A stretch of 64,000 nucleotides of DNA from positions 9,897,205-9,961,204 of the forward strand of contig NC_083345.1 of the NCBI RefSeq assembly GCF_019175385.1. The letters are read 5' to 3'. This document shows, one piece after another, positions 12,346-23,022 of the stretch. A program made the translations under genes and the position numbers. The notes under the pieces are model-generated. The model did no database searches. It had not been told where the DNA came from and saw nothing but the letters and a program-made list of their open reading frames with translations. This DNA comes from Lycium barbarum. Lineage: Eukaryota > Streptophyta > Magnoliopsida > Solanales > Solanaceae. The stretch's first letter is position 1; the number at the start of each line of letters is the position of its first letter.

Positions 12346-14436
12346 ATGCTGCATTTACATGCTTCCAAAAATCCAACAATTGCCTCGCGTTTTGATAGTT
12401 CCCACTTGCTGATAAATAATTACACTTTAACGCAAAACCTACACTACCCTAGATCATTGTTGAACTATTCTACCAGGAATGGCGGCGCCGGCCGGCGGCC
12501 ACCCCCGGGACCCCTACTACAAATACTCCAATCACAAAATAACACCAACCCTAAACCTATGAACTATGCTATTGCGTTACATAATGCTTTAGAACAACAA
12601 ACCCCTGAACCTTTTGAACAAAAAATTATTACTTTGTTGCATGGTGAACCAACTATGACATGGATGAAGAACGAGTTCGAAGAGTTAATAAGGCGACAAA
12701 ATTTACAATTTGCTGTTGTAGCAAAATTTTCCTATGGAAGGCCAGATCTGGCGGAATTGAGGAAAATATTGCCAATCCCACTGGAAATCAAAGGAAAGTG
12801 CAATATTGGATTTTTGGAGGAACGCCACATTTTGATTTGATTGTCACCGTTAGAGGATTATGCAACATTAATGTCAAAAGCTTGGGAATTAAGGGTCAGA
12901 AATAGATATTTTCCCCTCAGATTTCTAAAATGGGATCCATGGTTCAATCCGGAGAAAGAGACAACCATAGCCATTGCCTGGATATCTTTTCCTGGACTAC
13001 CAACAAATATTTTTGACAAAGAATCAATGTTTTCTTTGGCAACTGCAGTTGGTACACCACTAATGATTGACAAGGCCACAAACAATCAAACGAGACCTAG
13101 TTGTGCTAGGATTAAAGTGGAAGTCGATTTGTTGAAAAAGTAACCAAAAAGAATTCAAATCAATTGCTTGGATGAGGAGACAGGAGAATTGAGATCAAAA
13201 TGGCAAAAAATTCAATATGATTATTTGCCTAAATATTGTACACACTGCAAATTGCAAGGCCATGACATACATGGCTGCTGGATTTTGTATCCGGAACACA
13301 GGCCAAAAAGAGAAGAGCAAAAAGGAGGACGACAGGATATTACAAAAAGGAAACCCAAGGAGGAAATCAATAAATCAATTGGAAAACAACCAGTTGATGA
13401 CTTACAGCAACATGGGGTGTATAAAAATGGAAAACTGGTATATTAGAATTGGAATGTTGTGCAAAATAAGAAAAATAAGAAAAATGTAAAGGAGGCAACA
13501 CAATCAGAAGGATAACATACTTCCAAGAATACAGTAACAACAAACAAGTTTGATACTTTGGTAGATCTAACACAGGAGATGCAAGAGAAATTAGAGAAGC
13601 AGCATACAACTAACACTAAAGATCAAAAAGAAACTTCCAAGCCTTGGGTTGAGGCATCTTTTGGCAAGAAAAGTGCTACCAGCAAGGATATAGAAAGCAA
13701 CAAAGAATGGGAGAAAGGGAAGAGGACAGAGATTCACAACAAAGATAACAACAACAACGATAACCAACACAAGACAGAAACAATTGAAACACAAGCATGT
13801 GCAATCAAAGACCAACCGAAAAATTTAATGACAAAACCACAAGGTAATGAAGCAAAACAAAATAAGAAGTTGTCTACTGAAAAAGGCAACAAATAACAAT
13901 AAGGGGAATGGTCTCTGAAAAGGCATAATCAAGAAAACACTCGACATAGGCCAGAAGCCATTTCTTGTGGAGGTCAGGAAAAATCCTGTCCAGGGGAAAA
14001 AAAACACTCTGAAAAAACCGCCTGATGATAATCACAATACAGATCTTTAATTATTACAACCTAGATTACCTACAGAATCAGTTACCACAGGGATATTAGC
14101 TATAGCAGATACTCAAGATGGGCAAACCGATACAACCATGAGCAAAGACAATCAAATTCATATTTTGAACAACAAGGAAGAAATAATGATGAACATAACA
14201 GGGGAAACAAAAGGCATTACAGAAGTAGAGGAAGGCAGTAAATTGCAGCAACAAGATCAACATATAATTAATGAAAATGAAGAAGAACATGAGATTGACA
14301 TTGGAGATGATGAGGAAGAAGAAAGAAAAATGCTTGAAGATACTAGTAATGCAGACAGATCTCCAAAGAATACTACAAAGGCATGGAAGGAGACCAGCAT
14401 CACAGACAAAGAGACAAAAGTTTACCTCCTAAAATA
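12346..14436 (+). pseudogene. LINE ORF1 (DUF4283-type nucleic-acid-binding protein), broken
   Basis: Frames at 12346-12840, 12841-13143 and 13168-13446 together read as the ORF1 protein of plant L1-type non-LTR retrotransposons: a DUF4283-like part (around TMTWMKNEFEELI and NRYFPLRFLKWDPWF), then a CX2CX4HX4C zinc knuckle (YCTHCKLQGHDIHGC). A long Lys/Glu/Asn-rich tail follows at 13558-13896 and 14138-14436. Stops at 12838, 13141 and 13444 and frame changes interrupt it, so it is not functional. ORF1 would coat the element RNA. Its neighbour is the endonuclease part of ORF2. Confidence 0.8.
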
Positions 14437-14529
14437 ACAGGAGGTGTACAAACAAGGAAAGCACTTGTCAAATCCACTTCTCAATGAATTGCTTTCTCAT
14501 TTGGAATATCCGATCTGCAACTACTCAAC

Positions 14530-15580
14530 AGGCCTTTGAAAGAGTGGTGTTACTAATAGACAAAAATAATTCAATGTTATAGCCCTTATGGAGCCATTTC
14601 AACATTTTAGACACATTGATATATATAAAATGTGGCTTACTATGGAGACTACTGCTTACAATGTAAATGGGAAGATATGGATTTTTGTGGAAGAAGAATT
14701 TCAAGTGGAAATTTTGAAGGACACTGATCAATTGTTGTCCTTCAAGCTCACTTCTTTTGATGGGGAACATGAAGTTATTATAACTGTAGTTTATACTAGT
14801 ACAGATAGAGGTACTAGAATTGCATTATGGGAGGACCTGTATGATATTGCTACACATATACATCTCCCATGGCTGGTAGGTGGAGATTTTAATGTGATTA
14901 CAGAGGCTGATGAGAAATATAGAGGGCTTCTTGTTCAATTTGCAGAGACTGAAGACTTCAGACAATGCATTGATGTAAGTCAACTGGTGGATCTTGGTTT
15001 CACAGGGAGTATGTTCACTTGGTGGAATGGGAGATCAGATGAGGCCTGTATTTTCAAAAGATTGGACAGGTGCTTAGGGAATTAAGCTGTGCTGAACACT
15101 TACCCTAATCTGGAAGTAGAACATTTGATCAAGCAAGGGTCAAATCATTCTCCTTTATTGATAAGTCCCAAGCAGGATAGTAGACCAATCAAGAAGTCTT
15201 TCAGTTTCCTGAACTTCTGGGTGGAGCATGAGACTTTCCAGGAAGTGGTCAAAAATAACTGGGCTTCAAATTTCAGTTCTGATCTATTTTTTTTTTAACT
15301 TTCATAACAAGTTAAAAAAGGTGAGTAAAGCAATTTCCATATGGAGAAAGGAAACTTATGGAGATATATTTAGACAAATTGCTACTTTGGAGGAGGTGGT
15401 ACAAATCCATGAACAGGAGTTTGAAAAACATCCCAACAACTTGAATAGACAAAGATTGCAGAAAGTGCAGGCTGAATTGATAAGATTTTATGCTATTGAA
15501 AAGAAGTTCTAGAAGCAAAAGGCAGGTATGAAATCGTTAAAAGATGGGACAGAAATACAAAAAAAATTCATGCTCATGTC
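14530..15580 (+). pseudogene. LINE ORF2, endonuclease part only, truncated by an LTR retrotransposon
   Basis: The frame at 14588-15085 and its continuation at 15089-15530 show an apurinic-type endonuclease (EEP fold): VGGDFNVI, TWWNGRSD, IFKRLDRCLGN and then SNHSPLLI, which corresponds to the usual SDHxPL catalytic histidine motif with Asn for Asp. An alpha-helical linker follows (LKKVSKAISIW). Stop codons occur at 15083 and 15297 and later. The reading ends where the Ogre-like LTR begins at 15581; no reverse transcriptase segment follows on either side. This is the first half of a dead L1-type ORF2. Confidence 0.8.
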
Positions 15581-18456
15581 TGTTATACCCCATTTTAAAC
15601 GGATTAAATCGGAGTACAACATATTGGTGATTCCTATTTTGTTTAATTTAAGGAGTCGCCACCTAATTAGTTTATTGGTGAATTAGGACACCTAAATATT
15701 AACTAAGGTAAAGTTAAACTAAACCTCTGTTAATGGTCTACTCAATTAGCGTGATTCTAGGTAAGGGTTCTAGATTATCCTAAAGGGAAGGGATTAAGCA
15801 TCCTTTAGAATCCATTAATTATGGTTTACCGTCCAAACTTAGGTTAATTCAAATATGGCTAAAAATGAATATTTTGAAAATACTATACTAATGTATATTT
15901 ATTGAAACCTTACAAAATATGAATGCATGAGTAAAACATTAAAGTGGAAAGTAGGACATCTATTAGTTTAAATTATATAAGCATAAGAATACCAATTGTG
16001 CCATCCAAGAAAATAAAATGTAGCAAATTTATAGAAGGTTAGAACTGCTAAAAATATTTAGCCACGTATGGGAAAAAATATGGTGACTTGACTTAACAAA
16101 ATTGAGAAAAAAGCAATAAAATGATTTCTGGTCAAACTTGTAAAAATGTGGTTTGATTTAAATTTAAATTTTGACTTATGAAATAAGAAATTTTTGGTGG
16201 ATTAAAGCTTGGTTAAGCATGTTTATAGGATTCCATTACCGATTTAGACTACTCTATTAATTCGACGTGAATCCTAGGCGTTGAGGAGTAAAGAGTGACA
16301 TAATATTAAAGCATATAACCCATACTAATTCTTCCTAAGCATCACAAAATAATAGGAGGTGGGGACCTATTTCCACTATTTTGGCTTTTACATAGCTAAG
16401 ACAAGAGAAAATGATAGTTCGGGAAGAGTGACTCCGTGTCCATGCTCGGGAAGAGTCTTGCATTAAGACTCCATGTTTGCTCCAAAATGTTCATGCAAAT
16501 GAAAGAGGAGAAAGAAAAAAGATTAGATAAAAATAAATAATTCTGTTAGTAAGCAAGATTGTCAAGTAACAATTATTTCAAAGTACCATGAATATTTAAC
16601 ATGCGCATATCTATCGTCCAGAACAAATGCGAGGTAGACCCTTTAATTCATTCTAACTACACGTGCTAATATAACTATGAGCTTAAAAGGAAGCAAACTT
16701 AGACATCATATAATCATCAATGAACAAACGTGTCCTTCAACAGCAAAGTATAGTAAATACTAGAATCATCATGATAAAGAGAAAAATTCTTTTTAAAAAA
16801 AAAAAAAAATGCTCACCCACGCAAGTTAAAAAGAAACATTCATCAAATCATGATACATGGAACACATTCAAGAGTCATCAGATTAATGTGTAAATATTTC
16901 AAGCCTTAAAATCTCTTTTACTAATATTGAAATAGCCTAAAGGATTTCAAACTTACTCAGACTTTATTTTAATAGTATCTTGTCATTCAAAAAAAAAAAA
17001 AAACGGATCTATGACATGATTTTCTAGACAAACACACGTTATTAACAAGAGAAGAAGCAAAATAATGGTTTCGGATTATTACCTTCCACGGGAGCAGTGA
17101 ACGAGGCTTTGAGGTCTTAGATCCACTACTACTCCCCTAATAAAATGAGAATTAAAACCTATAAATAACTAAAGTAGATAGACAAGAGTTGAGAGATTTT
17201 TTTTGTGTTTCTCCAAACTCCCTTTTTAAAAAAAAAAAAAAAAAAAAAAGGATTTTAGCCACTGGAAAACCTGTTTTTTCAGAGAATAAACAGGGGTTTT
17301 TAGATCTGTTCCCCAAACTTTAATTTTTCAAGGGATTTTTTTTTTGACCCCTGAAAACTTTTTTTTCTTCAGAGAATAACTAGCCATTCATTTATAGGAT
17401 TTGTCAAAGAAAAGAGAGAGGGAAGGAGCGGGAGAGAGAGGAGTAGGGTAGAGAGGAGCGTAGGGAGCGGGTGAAGAGGAGAGGAGCGGGGGGAGAAGGA
17501 GCAAATTTAGGGGAAAAGTAACATGCAGTCAAAAAAGATAAAGAGAAAACGTGTGGGGCCCAAAAAAAAAAAAAGGAAATCAGATGAGGGAAAGTTGGAC
17601 TTTTGTCCAAAGAAAAATGGAGCACAGATTGAAAGAAAGAGACGCACGCTCTCTTTTTTTTTTTTTTTTTTTTTATTGAATAGGGAAAAGGGGTAGATAG
17701 AATTATCAAGAGTTTGCCCCTTGTAAAATAATGTTTTGACGAAATAAAAAATTATAACACGTCGTTTTAAGATACGAGCTTCAAAATGAGTCTAATATTG
17801 ATATACTTCCTAGCAATATTTAAAAAAATAAATAAAAAAAATGCGGTCAAAATGAGCCGTAATTCATACGTCATTTTTAATTAATAATTTTTCTGAGTTA
17901 GACGGGGCGGGATACGTATCTTCTTTTCTAATCACGTTTGTAAAAATAAATAACTCGTAATTTCTTGTAATTGTTAATTTTTTATAAAAAAAATGATAAT
18001 TAAACGTCAATTTTTGCAATTTTCTCATGATTTTTTTTTTTTTAAATTTTTTAAGGGCATCCTTACTCCGTCTTGGACTCGAAAAATTTAAAAATTAAAA
18101 GACGCGATTTATGAGGTGAAAATTGGGTGTCAACATATAATATGGCCAAAGTAAAATTATAAACTAGAAAATTTACATACAAAAATACTAATGAATTAAT
18201 AATAGTGGTAACATAGACTATAAATGTACTAATTCGCATAACGACAATAACGTCTTAGTAATATTAAAATAATAACGAGATGTAATTATAAAAATACTAA
18301 TACTACTAATAAGAGTAATAATAATAGTACTACAAATATAAGTAGCTATATTAGAAATGAAAATAATTACACTAATAAGTAAAAATTAATTATTAATGAC
18401 TAGGAAGCGTAAAGAAATCATTTAGAGGAAAATTGGGACAAAATTGGGTGTCAACA
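15581..18456 (-). repeat. Left LTR (3' LTR of the minus-strand Ogre-like element)
   Basis: On the plus strand it begins TGTTATACCCCATTTTAAAC and ends AAAATTGGGTGTCAACA, so on the element's strand it runs TGTTGACACCC ... GGGGTATAACA. A second identical terminus (AAAATTGGGTGTCAACA) ends at 18135, so the boundary could be there. I prefer 18456 because a polypurine tract abuts it. Poly-A runs, a pyrimidine/purine-rich block at 17405-17500 and AT-rich DNA fill it; a minus-strand frame at 17404-17709 is simple sequence. Confidence 0.8.
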
Positions 18457-18470
18457 ACTTGTCCCTCTTT
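18457..18470 (-). promoter_or_regulatory. Polypurine tract of the Ogre-like element
   Basis: On the element's strand AAAGAGGGACAAGT lies immediately before the LTR start TGTTGACACCC, the expected place for plus-strand DNA priming. Confidence 0.6.
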
Positions 18471-19149
18471 GACCGGGAATGATGAAAGAGTTTTCGGGCA
18501 AAGAAGTTGACGTAGTAGCCAATTTTGTCCCGACCAAACGTGTTGTCTCGAAAGGGTTTGTGGTAAAGATCTTGAAAAGGATTATGGGGTATAAAGGGAA
18601 GCCGAAAAAGTTACGGTCAAACTTCGTTTTCAAGTCGCCAACATTTTCGGGTTCTACAAGAATCGGATAGATAAGGCGATATCGATTTCAAAAATTGTCC
18701 CAGTGTCGAATTATGGAGAGACTGGGTTAGGCAATGAAGATTTTAGAGAAAAGGACATGACCGAACTTGAAAGAATTTGAAATACCTACATATCCACGGG
18801 TTTGTAGAAAATGTAGTGAGGGAGTAGATCTTAGACCTCTTGCTGACGCCCTTAACTCAACTTTTAGCAATTGCCCCAGTTCACTTGCTTGAGATTATGA
18901 TCCACGAGTTGATGTGCGATGCCAACTTTAATCTTGTCATTTTCAAAAAGCCACAAGCTAAAAACAATTGTTAGTGATAAAGAAATATATGTAAATAAGA
19001 CAGGGTTGAAGAAGTTTACACTTGTAACCCGCGTTTCAGAAGTTGAATCCACATCATACTTCGGAGATGAATCGGATTTATGGTTTCCACTAGAAGAAGA
19101 AATTAAGTCGATATCCACCTTTACTTTAACGAAAATTAAATCCACATCC
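18471..19149 (-). other. Non-coding 3' region of the Ogre-like element
   Basis: No gene recognised. Short open frames on both strands (18479-18670, 18919-19173) have no domain. Similar AATTTGTCCC/TTGCCCCAGT motifs recur here and at 18695, 18873 and 21225, suggesting diverged internal repeats. Confidence 0.55.
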
Positions 19150-20345
19150 ACGCCTGTTTTTAAGGAAAGCTAAAACCACGATGATGTCCACTTTTAAGGA
19201 AGTCTAATTTATGACCACATTCAAGTCCATATGCACAAAATCCATAGTGCGTAAATAGTAATCCACGTCCTTATCCAAGAAATCCATGCCCTCATCATAA
19301 AACTCATGATGTAGAAAAATAAATTCATGTCCACATCCACAAAAATCCACTATGCACAAATATAAATCGACATCCACGTCCACATTCCACGGTACAAAAA
19401 TATAAATCCACATCCACTTCCACAAACTTTAAGTGCAAAGAGATAAATCTACTTCCACATCCACAAGATCTATAATGTAAAATAAATAAATTCACGTCCA
19501 CGAAATTCACTGTGCTGAAATTTAAATCCACGTCTATGCCCAAAATCCACAATGCAAAATATAAATCCACGTCCACGTCCGCATTCCACGGTACAAAAAT
19601 ATAAGTCCACATCCACTTCCACAAACTTTAAGAGCGAAGAGATAAATCTACATCCACGTCCACAATATCTATAATGTAGAAAAAAAAAATCATGTCCACG
19701 TCCACAAGATTCATAGCATGGAAATTTAAATCCACGTCCACTTTCACAAATTGTAAACTGCAAGAAAGATGAATCCACGTCCACGTCCACAATGTCCATA
19801 ATGCAAAAAGGATAAATCCATTTCCACGTCCACATGATCTATAATGTAAAAAAATAAATCCACTTCCACGTCCACTTTAAAAATTTGTATAATGCAAGAA
19901 AGATAAATCCACGTCCACGTCCACAATGTTCATAATGCAAAAAGATAAATCCACTTCCACGTCTACATCCACAAAATCCACAGTGTGAAAATATAAATCC
20001 ACGTCTATGCCAAAAATTCATCGTGCAAAACATAAATCCACATCCACTTCTACAAATTTTTATAATGTAGAAATATAAATTCACTTTCACGTCCACATCC
20101 ACGAAGTCATTCGTACGAAAAATGTAAATCCACGTCCACTTTCACAAAATTTATAAAGCAAGAAAGATAAATGCGCGCCCACGTCCACAATGCTCATAAT
20201 GCAGAAAATAAATCCACGTCCACATAATCCACGATATTGAAATATAAATCCATGTCCACTCTCACAATTTGTAATGTAGAAAGGTATATCCACGTTTATG
20301 TCCACATCCACAAAACCATTCGTGAAGAGATATAATTCCACATCC
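19150..20345. repeat. Degenerate tandem repeat field rich in TCCACG/TCCACA
   Basis: Dozens of ATCCACGTCCAC-type blocks alternate with short spacers such as AATCCATAATGCAAAAAGAT and AAATATAAA, at irregular intervals of roughly 50-65 bp. Read on the minus strand, the repeat yields overlapping open frames (19204-20341) of a W-x-W-I-Y/V-D-V-D pattern. These change frame repeatedly and look like a by-product of the repeat rather than a protein. It lies where pol or 3' untranslated sequence of the retrotransposon would be. Confidence 0.85.
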
Positions 20346-21460
20346 TAATCCATGTCCCGTTGTGACGGAAGTTAAATCTACAATTGTCCCCACGATTTAA
20401 CATATGATGCAAGATTTCGATCCTGTCATCTCGTTAAATACCACATTCTAAAAAGAACTTGTTAGCGACTTGAAATAAATAAATATGTACAAAGTGATGA
20501 CAAAATTGAGGAATTTAAACCAATAGCAGGTGACCATGTTCGTATCCACTTCGAAGAAGGTTAAATCCACGATTATGTGCCCTTGATCCATCGAGAAATG
20601 CCACGAGCTGAAACAACTGTTAGTGGTAAGAATATGTAAATAGCTGGGTTTGAAAGAATTACGCTCACAACCCTTGGTTGAGAAGATAAATTTATGTCCA
20701 CTGTTGCGATCAAAATTTCATGAAGAGTGGAACAACGTCCACCGTTTAGCGCAAGCTAAATTTACATCCACATTGAAGAATATTTGCCTTTTGAAGAAGG
20801 CTAACTCTTTGATCACGTCCATAATTAAAAGTTGAAGAAGAGTCAAATATGTGTCACATTCATATTAATTGAACCTGTCTCATCAAAGAAAAATTGTGAT
20901 TTTTAAAAGAAAATTTGTTGATTTGTGCATATCGGGGAACTTGGTCCTTGAATTGATTCTTGTCTCAGTCGCGTCCACGTTCTTCGATGCCCCACCAGAT
21001 ATTTTGCTTTGCCAAGGAGTTTCAGTTATAAGTAATAAAAAGTGTATTTTGAAAATAATAGTAACGAGATTTGGATGACTTCGAAGGGAAATACTTAGTG
21101 GCTCTAATAGATAAAATGGTTGTGAAGACTCGAATTCGAACTTATCAACATTTCTAGAAAGATATGAACGGACTTTATTTAAAATCGTTGAACATTTAAG
21201 ACCACTTTTGTGCTACTTCTAAAAAATTGCCCCAGTTTCCAGTCCTGGAGGCGCTTTGTTCTAAACAGTTGAAAAGTGAGAAGTTATAATGAAAATTTTT
21301 GGAAGCGATTTGATCGATTTCGAAAATTTGTCCCTATTTCAAGATACTAGGACGCATGAATTGAAACAATGGGAATACCAAAACTTTACACAAAATCCTT
21401 ATGTATCTTATAGGGACTAAAATGGTTGGACAAACCAAAGACATTGAAATTTTTAAAATA
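20346..21460 (-). other. Non-coding 3' region of the Ogre-like element, continued
   Basis: The flank of the repeat field; scattered TCCACATT and AAATCCACGAT remnants continue to about 20830. No reverse transcriptase or integrase motif is visible. Short frames at 20650-20835 and 20869-21078 are not recognised. Confidence 0.55.
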
Positions 21461-21464
21461 GAAG

Positions 21465-21735
21465 GGCCGAACCCGCCTTGGGTTGCCTACGTATCCCAAA
21501 GGAATCAGGCCAGACGTAGTTCGTGACTAAAAATAAGAACTTTTGAGGGGTTTTTTTTTATTTAAAAGGAGGACTGAACCCGATGTGGGTTGCCTACGTA
21601 TCCAAAAGGAAATCAGGCCACACGTAGTTCAAACCTATAAAACAAAAACGCTGAAATGTTTTGAAAAGAGTGGCCGAACCCGATATGGGCTGCCTACGTA
21701 TCCAAAAGGAAGTCAGGCCAAACGTAGTTCATTAC
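21465..21735 (-). repeat. Three diverged copies of a GGATACGTAGGC-type repeat
   Basis: Units near 21470, 21575 and 21672 share, on the plus strand, CCGAACCCG/TGAACCCGA, GGGTTGCCTACGTATCC and AATCAGGCCA with CGTAGTTC. As I recall, similar blocks are typical of untranslated parts of Tat/Ogre elements, near the protease-pol junction or the 3' region. Confidence 0.8.
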
Positions 21736-21822
21736 AACAAATGACAAAGTCTTAATTTAGAAAGGCCGTAACAAAACATAGAGGCAACATGACAAAAAAA
21801 TAAAAGGAAATTTAAACTTAAA

Positions 21823-23017
21823 TTACTGAAACTCCCGGCGAACCGAGGCTGAGATGCAAATCCAATTCTTCAACTCAGGTCCTGGTTCGGCAGCCCATAA
21901 GGTCGGTGTTTCAGCAATGTCCTCAATTACCACAGCATGATCATCTTCATCTTCCACGAACAAGTTCTTGATCCCTTCCACAATATCATCATAGGCAACT
22001 TTAACAGTCAAATCTGAAGTTTTGGAGATGGCAGGTTTTAAGAAAGTTTGATTAATGGTAGGAATGGGTTTTGGCAAGAAAATCTCCTTTCCTTTATTCT
22101 TTCGTGCTTTCTTCACTTCTTCCTCAGTTAGTTCATATCCCAAACCAAATGTAAACTGTTGCGCAGGGATAACTACAGGATCAACCCGCCCATTTAATGT
22201 CTTCCCTAACCCAAATCCTGGTTGGTACCCATTTTTCAGCATTTCCTTTGCAACCATGATTGCGGCGCATGACATTTTAGATTCTTGAGTTTGACTCCCT
22301 TCAACCACTCTAGTAACATTCACAACCTCCCAAGCATGGTAAGTTGTTCCATCAAACCCTCCTGTTGCCTCAATGAATGGGATAGATTGCTCTCGATTGA
22401 TGGACCCGTCACATTCTCCTTGTACGCATATTTGTTGTTGATCCCACTCAAATTTGACAGTCTGATGCAAAGTAGATGGCACAGCTCCAGCCAAATGGAT
22501 CCACGGCCTTCCTAACAACATGTTGTATGTCGTGGAGATATCAAGTACTTGAAAATTCATAATGAACTCAGCAGGTTCGATCAGCACGTTTAGCTCTATT
22601 TCTCCAATAGGACGCCTTTGAGCCCCATCAAATGCTCGAATATTCACATCACTCATCTTAAGCTCGCTAGTGTTATATCCGATCTTCTTCAAACTCGTCA
22701 GTGGACAAATGTTAAGTCCAGAGCCCCCATCAATCAACACTTTAGACACAAACATGTTACGACACTTGACAGTTATATGGAGTGCTATGTTGTGACTACA
22801 TCCCTCTGGTGGTAGCTCTTCATTATCGAAACTGATTCGATGACTGTCAAGTACGCGCTCAATCATTCCAGCTAATGTCTCACTAGTTGTTTCGCTTGGT
22901 ACATATGCTTCACTCAAAATCTTCAAGAGTGCATTTCTGTGTACATCCGAACTCAAAATCAAAGAGAGGATAGGAATCTAGGCATTGGTCTTTTTCAACT
23001 GATCCACAACTGAGTAT
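21823..23017 (-). pseudogene. Retrotransposon aspartic protease followed by a G-patch domain
   Basis: The open frame 22962-21823 (379 codons) contains the protease core: VLIDGGSGLNI (active-site region DGGS, residues 78-81) and MLLGRPWIH (148-156). A G-patch-like stretch follows (MLKNGYQPGFGLGK, from about 241). The frame ends in a stop soon after EPGPELKNW, without leading into reverse transcriptase. Upstream, the same frame continues to 23017 through one in-frame TAG (22980-22978). At 23022 it is interrupted by a solo LTR; the N-terminal remainder is at 25853 and beyond. The protease would mature Gag; the G-patch is a nucleic-acid-binding module found beside some retroviral and plant retroelement proteases. 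The stop and insertion make it defective. Confidence 0.85.
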
Positions 23018-23022
23018 CCACT

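Noticed and set aside
12346..15530. LINE frames as functional host genes
   Set aside because: DUF4283, CCHC-type knuckle and EEP endonuclease parts with several stops mark a dead non-LTR element.
19204..20341. Chain of minus-strand frames of W/V-D-V-D-rich peptides as a repetitive protein
   Set aside because: The frames overlap and shift, there is no consistent start, and they follow directly from the TCCACG repeat composition.
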